Assembly (NCBI GenBank): GCA_022578605.1 | Contig: MU394067.1 | Coordinates: 372,001-436,000, forward strand | Reading direction: 5' to 3' | Origin: Camillea tinctor | Lineage: Eukaryota > Ascomycota > Sordariomycetes > Xylariales > Xylariaceae | Length of the DNA stretch: 64,000 nt | Shown: positions 21,945-33,839 of the stretch, in pieces | Position numbering within the stretch: the stretch's first letter is position 1 | How the letters are laid out: each line of letters opens with the position of its first letter | Made by a program: the position numbers and the translations under genes | Notes under the pieces: model-generated | Seen by the model: only the letters and a program-made list of their open reading frames with translations | Told to the model about the DNA's origin: nothing | Databases searched by the model: none

Positions 21945-23327
21945 TCATGCGAGCCACGCCTCCTCGTCTCTCTTTAAGCCCCTCATAACTAACCCCTCAT
22001 CGATAGAATCGTCGTCTTCATCATCTTCATTGCCTTCGGGAATCGACTCCGGTACCGTGTTTGCATCCTCGAATGTAAGGCCGTTGCCTTCGTCGAACAT
22101 CCAGGTCATCCCGTTTGCCTCCTCTTCTAGAGGGAATATTTCCCGCGCGTATTCCTCCAAGCCTCTCGGGCCTTCCCACAATGCTAAGGCGTCGTCGGGA
22201 CACCTACTCTCGAGTTCCTGATCGCCGAAGTAAGGTGGCTGTGCTTTTGGGTCCTTGTTTTCCAAAGAGAATAATTTCCCCAACGCTTCGAGCTGGTCGC
22301 GATAACCCTCCGGAATCTTAACCTTGACCTCGATCGGCCCTCGTTTGTAGCGTACTGGCCTCCCGAGACCTCGCTCAAATGCTTCGCAGGCCTCGAGGGG
22401 ACTCAAATACTCATAAGCTAGTGCTATACGCCTCCCATTCCATTTCTGGGGCCCGTCTTTGAACAGCTGCAGAATAGCCGGTCCCACGTCATGTTCAGCA
22501 TCCAGCCAGGGAAGCTTAGCATCGGGGTGGAAAGGCGCCTGCCACACAAAGGAACCGCCGGGTTGCAATTCCATGCAGAATAAAGGATAGAGAAGGGAGG
22601 TAAAATTATTGTTGTAAATTCCCGTGTAGAGAAATGTAGCTGGTAGATCGATCTTACGCACGTACTCCTCTACCTCGTGCTTGGCCGCCCAAAGCGGCAG
22701 TGACGGCCAATCAGGATTGTAGGCGGCATGGTCCGGCATGGATGAGTAGACGTAGTGATAGACTCCCACCTTCTTGGCAGCATCCGCAATGGCCTGTCCG
22801 ATCTGCAACTCATCACCATAGAAGGTAGTATTGATGAAAGCTAACTGGGCACCACAGAAGAGCTCCGAGATCAGGTCGTGGTTAACGCGGATTCCCGGCA
22901 GTGGTCCGTGGACAGTGACATCACGCTTGTCATCAGGCTTGTTGCGAACATAGAGCTCGCCCACGAAAACGGTCACGTTAGGGTTTGTAGAGACCTCCGT
23001 GGCTATTACTCCCTCTAGATTGCGCAACTGGGCGCGGACTTTGTAACCAACCGCAGTAGCTATCCGGATTAATGAGGCAGCTTGGCGACCACTTGCATTG
23101 ATAACGGCAATTGTCTTGTCCGGTGACGGAGCTGCTCGCTTCAAAGGGCGAAAACTCAACGAATTGTTCCTCGACACGGCAGTAAGTGGCGACCCCTCAG
23201 AATAGGAAGAACGGGTGTGTTTGTGCCTCGAATAGTGACCAGTCCGAGGAGAACCATTGCCGTTTTCACCGGAAGCTGGCCGAATTACCAGGTCCGTCCG
23301 GATCGGAATAGGATTAGAAGAAGACAT
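21945..23327 (-). CDS. nmrA: NmrA-type nitrogen metabolite repression regulator
   Basis: Negative regulator of nitrogen metabolite repression. In Aspergillus and Neurospora it binds the GATA factor AreA/NIT2 and senses dinucleotides through a short-chain dehydrogenase-like Rossmann fold without catalysis. It is a single exon of 460 residues. A Ser-rich N-terminal extension of about 70 residues precedes KTIAVINASGRQAASLIRIA, the diagnostic dinucleotide-binding loop. SSMPDHAAYN, GIYNNNFTSLLYPLF, WLDAEHDVGPAILQLFKDGP and EEYAREIFPLEEEANGMTWM are further family blocks. The acidic C-terminal tail is specific to this protein. The start at 23327 is the first ATG after an in-frame stop-rich leader. 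It faces a 7.3-kb gene-free tract, so its promoter may be long. Confidence 0.93.
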   Translation of the reverse strand: MSSSNPIPIRTDLVIRPASGENGNGSPRTGHYSRHKHTRSSYSEGSPLTAVSRNNSLSFRPLKRAAPSPDKTIAVINASGRQAASLIRIATAVGYKVRAQLRNLEGVIATEVSTNPNVTVFVGELYVRNKPDDKRDVTVHGPLPGIRVNHDLISELFCGAQLAFINTTFYGDELQIGQAIADAAKKVGVYHYVYSSMPDHAAYNPDWPSLPLWAAKHEVEEYVRKIDLPATFLYTGIYNNNFTSLLYPLFCMELQPGGSFVWQAPFHPDAKLPWLDAEHDVGPAILQLFKDGPQKWNGRRIALAYEYLSPLEACEAFERGLGRPVRYKRGPIEVKVKIPEGYRDQLEALGKLFSLENKDPKAQPPYFGDQELESRCPDDALALWEGPRGLEEYAREIFPLEEEANGMTWMFDEGNGLTFEDANTVPESIPEGNEDDEDDDSIDEGLVMRGLKRDEEAWLA

Positions 23328-23419
23328 GAGGGCGTGGACCCAGTTCTCCTACCGGGATGAACTTCTGAATGAGGAAGGCAACGAGACTTCTTTTTTTACC
23401 CTCCTAGTAAAGGACCTCA

Positions 23420-23460
23420 GATAATCCCAAGCCGAGATCAATTTCGATAATGATGATAAG
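23420..23460 (+). promoter_or_regulatory. Cluster of three HGATAA (GATA-factor) sites upstream of nmrA
   Basis: AGATAA, CGATAA and TGATAAG occur within 42 bp, about 90-135 bp upstream of the nmrA start codon. HGATAR is the binding site of AreA/NIT2, the factor that NmrA restrains. Function is inferred. Confidence 0.45.
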
Positions 23461-26241
23461 TAAATTTTTTTAAAAGAAGGGGGGAAGGTCTCGAGTTAGA
23501 AAGGGGCGAATGCGGCGTGAAAACCCATCAACGTAGTTTGTACGACTATGTGGGAGAAGTATAAGACTAAAGCTAAGCGCGACGGGTTGACCAATGGGAT
23601 TCTGGCTGGGTAATGGAAAAGGGAGAGAAAAATAAGATTTGTATTCTGGTTGAGAGATGCGGATCGAAAATTCAAGCCTTATGGAATATTGGCGATAATC
23701 TAGCGCAAGGTTTATTTTGGTACGAATTTTGCCGGTATACGAGATGTGTGTATGGGGAAGAGGTGTGCCTGATGGTTATCAGATATCTAAAATACGCCGT
23801 CCAGAACGCATGGGAATTTGCAAATCTGCACGCCTCCGATGTGAGGACCTTGACGGTGGATCAGGATATGCGTGTGAGTGCGGGTGCGTGTCAGGGTTCA
23901 GGGAAAATGGGGACAAGAAAACCACCAACTGGGACTGGGTCAAAGTAGTAATAGTAGTAGTAGGAGGAGGAGGAGGAGGTAGGGGGGTGGGACAATAGGT
24001 AGATAGGTCGGTAGAGATACAGACTAAAATAGAGTATTCGAATAAAAAAAGGAGAATACAAAAATTAAATAAAAAAGAATAGAATAGGGGAAAAAAAGAA
24101 AAAAAGAAAAAAAAAAGAAGCCAATACTAAGTCAACGTGCACTTAATATTTTAAAAACCAGTTAAGACTCTTGATAAGATGGAGAGAGAGTACAGTAGTG
24201 CTGGTCTAAAATACGATGCAAGCGCCCCCTCGTCGGCGGTGGATCTTGTCACCTAAGAAAAAAAAAAGAAAAAGAAAGAAAAAGGCCGAGTTGAAAAAAA
24301 ATAATAAAAGAAGAGAAGAGAAAAAAGAGAGGGAGAGAAAAAGAGAAAGAGATAAAAGGGTAAGGAGAACAAGGGAGGGTGTGAGTGGTGGTAGTGGTAG
24401 TAGTAGTGGTAGCAGTAGCAGTAGTAGTTAGGAGTACGATAGTTATGCTTGGTTTAACGTGTGGATGTATGTATATGTAAGTAGGTAGTTGAGACGAAAG
24501 AGAATAGACCCAAGAGGGGGGCTGTATTGGTTGATGGGTGGTGGTAAGGGTTTATGGATAGGTATGACGAGACGGACCATGAAATACCGGATTTCTCGAA
24601 ATCCGGGGAAAAAAAGAACTGGACTAGATGAAGTGGATTCAAATATGTGATATGTAAGTATACAGAGCAGGTGTAGGTAATAAGTATGTAGGGCAAGGGT
24701 GTGTGTATGGTGTATATGGTGTATGGTATATGGTATATGGTGTATGGTATATGTGTGTTGTATGTGTGTTGTATGGGTGTGTTAAGCAAGCAAGGAGATC
24801 GGAATCAAATCAGGGTCAGTTAAATCAAGTTCACCTTAGACCTGGATGAATCTGAATGGATAAAGATAACCCTTTTTTTTATCTTTTCTTTTTTTCTGTC
24901 CTTATCACTTACCTTAAAAAAAGGAAAGGGGAAAGAACAAGAAAAAAAAAAGAAAGAAGAAAAAGAAAAAGGTCTTAATCGCGTATCGTCTCACACAGGC
25001 AGATAGATGAGATGGATTAGAAGGCAAGGGAGAGAGAGGCTGAGGATTAGATAGTAAGTACCTAAGGTTACCTAGGTATGTATCATGTAAGTGCTAGTCA
25101 CCAAATCACCTGTGTATGGACTTACCTAGAATCCATAACCTATCCACACCAGCTCCATTTATAGATGTTACTAGCGAAAGTACAACTAGAGCAGAAGGTC
25201 AGGTGGTTACGTGACGAGGATATTGGCGGTAGATAGTTCTGATGGTGGTGCAGTGGTGCTGCGTGGTGTTGGCTGTGGTACGTGCTGTAAGTAATGTATA
25301 GGTCATGTACTACACTACATACTTATTACCTGCTGTCCACCTTGCTGGCACTGATAAGTTACACATCAGGAGGTCCGAGTCGGAAGTGGTAGACTCTTAT
25401 TCGGCTATTCATCCTTACATTAGTAGTACTAACCAAGTAAAAAAAGCTTTTTTTTTTTTTTTACTAGTGACTTATGCAGTAGCCCTGTTGTAGGTAGACA
25501 AGCAAGGTACCGTATTTTTTATTATTATCTTTTTTTAAAGTTTGACAGCGGTGAAAAAGGCATAGGCGTCAAATGGTTTCGATCAGATAATATTTTTAAT
25601 TTTCCTCCTTATCTCTGCCGAATCTTTGAAGATTGATTTGTTGAGAGAGTTTTTTATGGTCCGATAAAAGTGACTGATCGCAGACCTCTGCCGGAACTAG
25701 AACTGGGAAAAGGGAACAAGAGTTGATTGGTGTCTCAGAGATTGTGCATCCTATTCCGGTCAAGCCAAACGACTAAGCACTTTCAACTTTCTAGGTATCG
25801 GCCTACCTACAAGTTGTACGTAGTGTATAATAAACCTCCTACCAATTGATATACCTATGTAAGTCACTAAAATGTTCCGTCTATTCTTACTCAGATAAGT
25901 AGCCTCCATACCTCTTGCATGTGCTTAGATATATATCTTGTTTACCAATGTAGAAATATATATATGTATATACCTAGGTATAGATGCTAGTATTTTAAGT
26001 ACTCGAAGTATATAGTATATGTACTTTTCTCTCACTTTTTTTTCCTCGTCTGAACACGTGGGTACAAACGGTTGAACGAGATCGGAGCTTTCAAATATGA
26101 CTAATCCTTTTTTTATCTATTTTTTGGTACCCTTTTCCGTTTTATCCTACCCAATACGGCTTCCTTTTTAGGTACATACCGTAGATAGTTTAGCGAGAAA
26201 GTCTATGGCCGCATTATAGTGTACACATGATGTTTGTAGAA

Positions 26242-26272
<31 letters not shown>

Positions 26273-28580
26273 TAAAAAGTGGACAGGGTCCCCCTGGTTG
26301 CTCCAGATCGGGAGGAGAAGCTAAAATCACGACGAACATCGAAGCCGGCAGAACAAACAGATGCTATTAAATAAAAATTAGGTATCCGACCCATTAGTAT
26401 GACAAGACATTAATCACCGTTTTCCCCCTTGTCGTTTGACTTTTTGTTGTGTTGTCCGACGTCAAATCTTTTCCCAAGACAGGGGACACGCTAAACAAGC
26501 TCTAGAACCAGGAGAGTCCTAATATCACGATTCTGCGGTAAGTCGCACGCTCTTTTCGCATCATGTCGGCTGTTAGATGCGTTCAGATTAGGTAAAATAA
26601 ATGTGGCCGGTTGGATCGATTTGCCGCCTGGGTTTTTGCCATGCCATACTATTTTTTTATTTATTATTGTTTTGTTTTCAATGTTATGCGTTTGTTTATT
26701 ATGTGATAAATCGTGGTAATATCTCTATTAATGTAAATGTTCTCTTTCTGTATCATTGATGTGTAATCGCCAATTAAACATCCAGATATCTGATTGATCA
26801 GTATAGTATCTATAAATGCACTTTACCTCTCTCTTATCTTTTCTGTAATCGGAATCGCTGGGGTATGTTCATTCTGACACGTCCCTGGCGGATGTCGCCG
26901 TGCCTCATTGAGCGAAGCCAGCCAATGAGACGCATTGCCAATCTTACAACGACGTTTGTATACTGACTATTCACTTGCCAATCCTAACAACCTGCCAACC
27001 AAGGTACCTATTACTAGTAGGTAAGTAATTATTGAACTTAAACTCCAGACTCTGCAACTAAAAAAATGAATGATGAAGAAAAAAGCTTCTCAACTTAGAT
27101 AAAGTGGAGTAATTTCGGTGGATGGATCGAAAGAGTTTTCTTTGCCTTTTTCTTGTTTCTCTTCCCCCTCTTCAAATTTGGTTGGTTGGTTGGTTGATCG
27201 GTCTGGTTAACACACACGATCAAGAGACAAAAAAAAAATCACTATCAAGCCACCCTGATAACTCAACTACAAATGTGGAAGTATGACGGAACTATGCAGG
27301 ACAGTGGTCATGTAGAGAGGCGTTTGATGGATTTGTACTGCACTATCTACCTGCCTTCCCGGGGAGTCTCGCATATAATATAATAAAAACAATATAAGCC
27401 TACACGAGGAAGTCATGTAATGGGAATGACAAGAGGTGAGATGTGAGAGAGCTCCTGGGTTGGTAATCTGAATCTGACACTCTCCTTTTTTCTCGGCCAA
27501 TCAGGACTTAAAAACGATTGTTAACAGTGCACTATGAAAAGAGTTTCGTTTCCCGTCAAACCATGTAAGTTACATATCTAGGCATGTACATACATAATGT
27601 GTCTGCGCAAAGGCAAACCTGCTTACATGGGTGTATGGAAAAGCCATCCTTACCTAGCGAAACTTTTCTGCCCGCGTATATATGAAGGTCGCAGGATGGT
27701 TGTAGATCATATTGTTCCCTAAGAAATCCAGACGCAAGTGATATATGATTAAGGGTCCGTGATTTTTGCTTTTCTTGAATAAACTTACTAGTGGTCAACC
27801 CACTCGTGCCCTCAAGGAAACATGTAAGTCGCTTGACAGACCTACAGGTGGATATATATTGTATGCATACGCCATCTAATCTTTAAGCTTTTTCTGTTTG
27901 TCTTTCTCCTTTCTAAGTTGCCTCCTTCATCTAGCCAAACCCCGTGCGCGTGACAAATACTTTTTTTCTCGATCAAGTCTTTTCCTGGGTGAATCCATCG
28001 CTACACAAAAGAACACGACTCTTAAATTCTAGATGACAACATCTAAACTCAGTCCGTGCCCAAATCTAAGCCCAGGAGAGTCCAGTCCGGTTCGGCAGGG
28101 GGTGGCAGAGAGGAGACCCAAGTCTTCCCAATTCGACCATTCGATCCGACCCGTGATGTCGGATTGGGATGGGGACTACATACGTACATATATATATACA
28201 CACATACATGATATGTATGTATGTATATAATAAGTATGTATGCACATACCTAACCTAGGTTGTTCTAATCTTTGGATGGTGATAACAAAAAAAGAACAAT
28301 GATTTTGTAATGCCTATTTTACTTATGATATATTACATACATATATACATACCACATACTTACTACATTACCTACCTCTCAACTTACCTATGTATGTAAA
28401 GCTAACTAAGATAAGTGAAATAAACCCTAGCGGTGACCGGTGAAAAGTCTTTCATGTCACGTTGCCGTGTCACTTACATTTCCAAAGGGGAGACTCTATA
28501 GGCTAGATACTGTGTTTTTCTTCTATCCGCTGTCCTAAAATTCGGGGTTGAACACATAAGGTAAGTAACATGGCCCCAAA

Positions 28581-28651
28581 CAGTCGGGAACGACTGGGGG
28601 GAGAAAAATACTGTGGAAGCTAAATTCTTCCACACGGCTTCTTGAGCCGTG
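28581..28651. other. Three adjacent perfect stem-loops
   Basis: CAGTCG-GGAA-CGACTG (28581-28596), TGTGGAAG/CTTCCACA (28612-28634, 7-nt loop) and CACGGCT-TCTTG-AGCCGTG (28633-28651) follow one another. The first loop fits the GNRA tetraloop class on the plus strand. No known RNA family was recognised. Confidence 0.45.
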
Positions 28652-30599
28652 CATTAGCACACGCAGCTGGCATCTCTTTCTTTTTCCCAACCGATGCCAA
28701 AAGAGAAATATTATGGGAACTTTTATGTGTGTATACAATATTGCTGTGTAGTTCATGCCTCAGTTCACTAACCTAGTTGCAATTGGCTAGTTAGCCAGTC
28801 TATAGTAACGTAGTCACGTCAAGTCTAGGGAAAAGATGAATCCATCAAATAGAACCGAATTAGAATCAACCTCTCCCCATAAAAGCCTCCAGCACGTGTT
28901 TTGACTAGTTTCTACATAACCTATCTTCTTCTTTTTTTGCCGGAGAAAAAAGAAGCGAAAAAAAACCAGCCTAGCCTAGAACGTTGAGGGGGGAAAAGAT
29001 CGAAGCGAGAGAGAGAGGAGAAAGATATCCGGTTTTCCCTCCCTTTCAATATTTCTTAATAAGAGCTTTGCAAGAAGAAGAAATGGATCTGTTCTGGGGG
29101 ACTTGCCTGGGGGGAAGAGGGAGGAGACCCGGCCGTTCTTACTCGCCGAGCCGGCCGAGCTAATTACGTATTTTCAACGAAGATTCTCCTCCTTCGCTCG
29201 TCGTTCCCATCCATCCATCATCCTCTCCTCCTTCTAATAATCCTCGCTTTCCATCCTCAATGAATATGTCTTTTGTTTATTAGGAAGACATAGAGAGGGA
29301 TAAACGGCAAAGGAGCTAAATGAGCACTAGCAATTATAACTCAAGAGGAAGGGGGGTTTAGGAAGGGTGAGAGAAAAAAATCCAACCTAGGAATACTTTG
29401 CGCTTCTTCTTCCATTTTCCACCCTTCCCCTCCCCTCCATCCCCGAAATCTTTTGCAACTAGTTATAAATGCCAAGCTCGAAAACTGCGGCGAGAGAGGG
29501 TGAAAAAAAAAATTAACAAAAAAACTTCAGTGAGGAGGAAGAGAGACACGGGACCCGATCCCTAAAAAATAGGGAAACTTTTCCCTCCCTCCTAAAAAAA
29601 AAAAAGCTGGCGCGAGCATTTCCGCGGGCCGCACACAATTATTTTCGGTAACGTTCTAAACCTAGGAGTATGTATCTCCCTTGGTCCTTTGTAGCCTAAG
29701 ATGCTATATGTGATATTTTATCATCCTTCTCTTTCGTTCGTTTAATGGGTAGCGTGTATAGTCCATGATCTTTTTTTTAGTGTAGTATAGCGTTAGGTAT
29801 GTATGTAATATTTTAGAATATCAAATCAATCAATTTAAAGTAAAGTCTCTTGCCGGTTAAAAAAAAAAAAAAAAAAAAAAGAGAGAAACTAGAAAATACT
29901 AAATTCTATATGTAAAATTTCCCGTCAACTTAAAGATACGAGAGAAAAAAGCCGTGCTCCATTTTCCTTATCTTACATGAAGCTATGTCCCTTTGCAAAC
30001 GAGAAAAGCTCCAAGCTCCAAGCTCAAGTCCAGAGTAAGGGGAACACGTTATGCGGGGTACATCGAAATACCCCGCGAAAATCCTCCACAAAAGGTCGGA
30101 GACTTCTTTTCCCCCCCTTCCCACCCCCCCTTTTTTTTTAAAATTTCCCCATCCATCCATCCCAAAACCTCTTATCCTATGGTGGTGCAACATTGGGTTT
30201 GTCTTATGTATTTCGATGCGCTCATTGATAAGATAAGACCTCACACAGACGCAAAGACGCCATACATACGGCATATTAGGTACATACATACAATGCGCAC
30301 GGATAGCATAGATAGATACCTAACCTAGCAGATAGACACATAGATAGGCTATCTCCGCTAACCTGTAAGGAGGGAGGAACGAGAACAACGTATTGGTACT
30401 TCCTCGGCCTATTCTAGGTTAAGGTTTCCCCCTTTCCCTTGGTTCTCACTATAATAATTCATAAAGCAAGAGATAAGCGAAAGAGCCGAAAAAGGGGTAG
30501 ATCGCAATCTCAAAGCTTATCAGCAGTATTATCCGTCGTTATTATCATTATTACCATCATCATCATCATCATCATCTCATCCCCAAGTCACCTATCTAT

Positions 30600-33500
30600 C
30601 TATTCATCCGAAGGGGCCGAACCCCAAGAGTTCGCAGCCAGGAAGGCAGAGAAATCATCTATCGCGGCCCCGTCCAGCCACCCAGGCTGCTGCTGTTGAT
30701 GCTGATTCCGTGAAGCAGATGGGGATGCCGTGGACTCCGACATGATCTGTGGTACCGTCTGGATAACCACATCGCCAGGCCCGCGGGTCATGGCATCGAA
30801 TTGGCTCTGCCGGCACGTGCTCACTTAGCAGATGAAAAGCTACCAAACATATACTTTGCTGCCTGCCTGCCTAGCTGCATATGTCGGGGAGAAAGGGGTA
30901 GAGTGAAGGGGGGGAGGAGAGGGGGACAACTTACCCAATCATACCCGTCTTGCATGCTCCAGGGGTCCAGCGCCATCCGGTCCTGCGTCTCGTCATCCAT
31001 CGACATGAAACTCGGTTCCATCATGCCGAAGTCCGTAAAGTCCTGGACCGAGGGACCGTTGTTACTCGATTCGGTAGAAGAAGGCAGGTCCATATGTGTG
31101 TCGAGGGTTAGGTTGGCCATCGACGATGTGTCGTCGCTCGTACTCGTAGTCCCCGTTCTCGTCGTCGGAATGCCACTACTATTGCTACTGCTGCCGCCAC
31201 CCGTGTCGACAGCCTCGCTCGTGTCGATTCCCGTGTCCATGCCGGTCCGTTCCTGTATCTTCCTGAGCATCTTGCGGACGACCTCGATTGATTTCCTGCA
31301 TTCCGGAACCTTCTTGGCAACTATAGGATCGGATAATGTCAGCCGTGACTATTTATTTCTCAAAGAAGTAGGGGGAAAGAGTTGATGGCAGATGAACCTA
31401 CCATTATGCCACACAGAATACGATCGCTTGAGCAGATCGAGAAGCTCGGTCTTGTTGGGTAGCGCCCCATTCGAATCCTTTGCGACTTGTGAGTACTTTT
31501 CATGCTGGATGGCGAGTGCTAGGATCATGTCGGCGAGGAGGAAGTCGTTCATCGCCAGAGAGGAAGCGAACCAAGCTTTTTCGCCGAGGACGCCCCCGGG
31601 TTGTCCTGCCTCGATCATTATACGCTGATAGCCGAGCAGTGCCACGGCGGCATCGATGCATGCCCGGCGTGAGTAGTCGTGCTCCGGCCGTGGCTCGACC
31701 TCGACGAGGTAACGCCGGTGAAGTACGCACCGGCTCTTCTGATACAGGGACCCGAGCCCGAAACGTTGAATCACCTGCATAGGTGGATCTGTCACACTCT
31801 CCTCGAGCGGCTTTACCTTCACTGTAATGTAGGAAGTCAATGGTTATCATATTGGATACGTTCAAAACTCGGGAAATGGGCTGTGGGGTGTAATAAAGGA
31901 AACTCGGAACCACTCACTGAATACGGGGATAGACTCCCAGACCCCGTTAATTTTGGCATCCAAAGCCATGATCTCAGCATATGTCGGCAGCTTCAGTGCA
32001 TGTGCCTGCCGAGCTACAAGTCCAAAAACGCGCGCTAGAGTCGCCTTGAAGATTGGGTAGGTGAGGGACGTATAGTCACTGCTCGGCCGCGGCGGGGGCA
32101 GCTCTTTGGTGTCCTCATCGAAGTCCTCATCGATGAGATTGCGGGGCATCTCAGTATCGCTCTCTATGCTGTGGATCATGCAAGGGAGGCCGAGGTGGAA
32201 GGCGACGAGCAGGTCAATCTGGATGGCCAAGTTCCACATGCGCCGACGCATCTCTCCTTCATAGGGGGTGATGCCGAGGAGCTTACTAGGGTCTCGATGG
32301 AGGCCCATCTTGAGCATCACCCGGATCAGTGTCGCCGACAGCAGATAGCAGTTCATCTGTGATGCATTATTATACATGAACTCTCCCTCGTTGTACAGCA
32401 AAAAGGCCGGTAGTGTAAAGGGTCCGGGCTGGTAGAACTTCCCCCGGATCAGTGCCCACCCGCATATCCCGCGGTACTGCTTGAACCGGTCGATGCCCGG
32501 TATGTCTGAATCGACCTCCAGCTCGTGCGGTGCCTGGAACGTGGAGAAGAATATTCCAAGAGCCAGCACCATAAAAAGCATGGCTATCCAGTGCAGATCT
32601 GTGCCCTGGGGATTTTGAATGAATGCGTTGTACTGCTTGGTAAAGGTCGGTATGTGAAGGATATCTTGTCTTGTATGTAAGCAACTATGCGTATGTTATA
32701 AGCAACGGGGGAGCCGTATTGCTGTAATACGACCGTAGCGGTAGTCCCTCTTGTAATATATTTAACGAAATATAAACAACTCACGTCGTGACGGGCTATG
32801 CGAAGTAAAATACCTATTTATCAAGCGATCCATGACTGTCTTCTCAGGTAGCAAGGCCACCATCTCCTTTTTATTACTCTACAGCTTTCAAGTTAGTGAT
32901 CGTCATATGGGATAGCGATTTTGCTTGGACCCGGGACAAGCTAAGAAAAAAAAGGAATAAACGACTCACCGGCGCACCCACAGGGAACATCATCAACTCC
33001 GTCGGCCCCGTGTGATCGTACAGCGTATCCGGCAAGTCATCGCCGTCCTCCTCCGGCTCGTCGAAGTAATTCTTTAGATCTTCTAGCTAGTTAATTCAAT
33101 AGGAGTTAGCCTTAGCCTCAGCCTGGGAGACTGTTGTCTTCCCCTCTATCCGTGTACTTGTAAAAAGAAAAAAGAAAAAGGGGGAGGGAGGACAAGGGGA
33201 AACAGAAGAACAAGCACTGCCAACATCTCAACCCAAACACATTGCATAGTCCCCCCCCTTTCTTTTACTTACATCCTCCAAAATCGCCATGAAATGCGTT
33301 CCCCCCACATAACTCGTCGCCCTCCCACCCCCCTTCCCCTTTCCCGCTCTCACCACCGAACCTCCCGCATCCTCCCCCTCCCCCTCCCCATTCCTCCCTA
33401 CCCCCCTATCCCCTTCCCCATTCCCTATTCTCCCCCCTTCCCCATTCCCTATCCCCCCTCCTTCCCCATCCCCTACTCCCGCCTCCGCACCAGCATCTAT

Positions 33501-33839
33501 CATCTCCCGCACCATACCCTCCAGCCTGCGCAGCCGTGCCGCCATGCTCCGCGCCTGCCGGCCGCCGCCGCGGTCCGGCTTCGGCGCGTACGCGCAGGAA
33601 GCCGGCTTCCCCTTCTTCCGGCACTGGGCGCACGGCGCGGCGCGGTCGCATTTCAGCTTGGACGCGCGGCAGGGGATGCAGGAGAGCAGGATGCGGGAGC
33701 GTTTGGGGGGAGCGGGTGCGGCTGGGGGGGAGGAGTGGGTACCGCCGCTGCCAGTGTTGTTGTTTGTGGCGCCGTTGCTGTTTCTGCTCTGGGCGTGGTT
33801 GGTGGAGGAGGAGGGGGAGGATGATGATGATGATGACAT
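30600..33839 (-). CDS. Zn(II)2Cys6 transcription factor with fungal-specific TF domain
   Basis: Predicted nuclear DNA-binding regulator; target unknown. Seven exons encode 845 residues: 33839-33273, 33086-32970, 32878-32785, 32664-31918, 31821-31402, 31320-30935 and 30806-30600. All six introns (81-186 nt) keep frame. After a Ser/Asn/Gly-rich start, the zinc cluster is SCIPCRASKLKCDRAAPC, then AQCRKKGKPASC (Cys 54, 57, 64, 70, 73, 82). A Gly/Glu/Asn repeat linker follows, then THFMAILEDLEDLKNYFDEP and PTELMMFPVGAP, a conserved block in this class. The middle homology region has RYFTSHSPSRHILHIPTF, LHWIAMLFMVLALG, MLKMGLHRDPSKL and MRRRMWNLAIQIDLLVAFHLGLPCM. The C-terminus is Gln- and acid-rich, like an activation domain. 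Confidence 0.9.

Larger units (their letters stand above)
23328..30599. other. Gene-free tract (7.3 kb) upstream of nmrA
   Basis: I found no supportable protein gene, tRNA or rRNA. The tract is rich in A and T runs, (GTA/GTG)n at 24385-24430, GTATATGG-like repeats at 24700-24780, (TAAAAA)n at 26243-26278, a 22-nt A run at 29859 and ACCTAGGT at 25070, 25972 and 28253. Three adjacent stem-loops lie at 28581-28651. The tract is bounded by the nmrA start and the 3' end of a transcription factor gene, so it may hold distal nmrA control sites or unannotated non-coding RNA. Confidence 0.5.

Noticed and set aside
24385..24780. Possible CRISPR-like or structured repeat array
   Set aside because: The repeats are short trinucleotide and TATGG-type microsatellites without regular spacers, in a eukaryotic genome.
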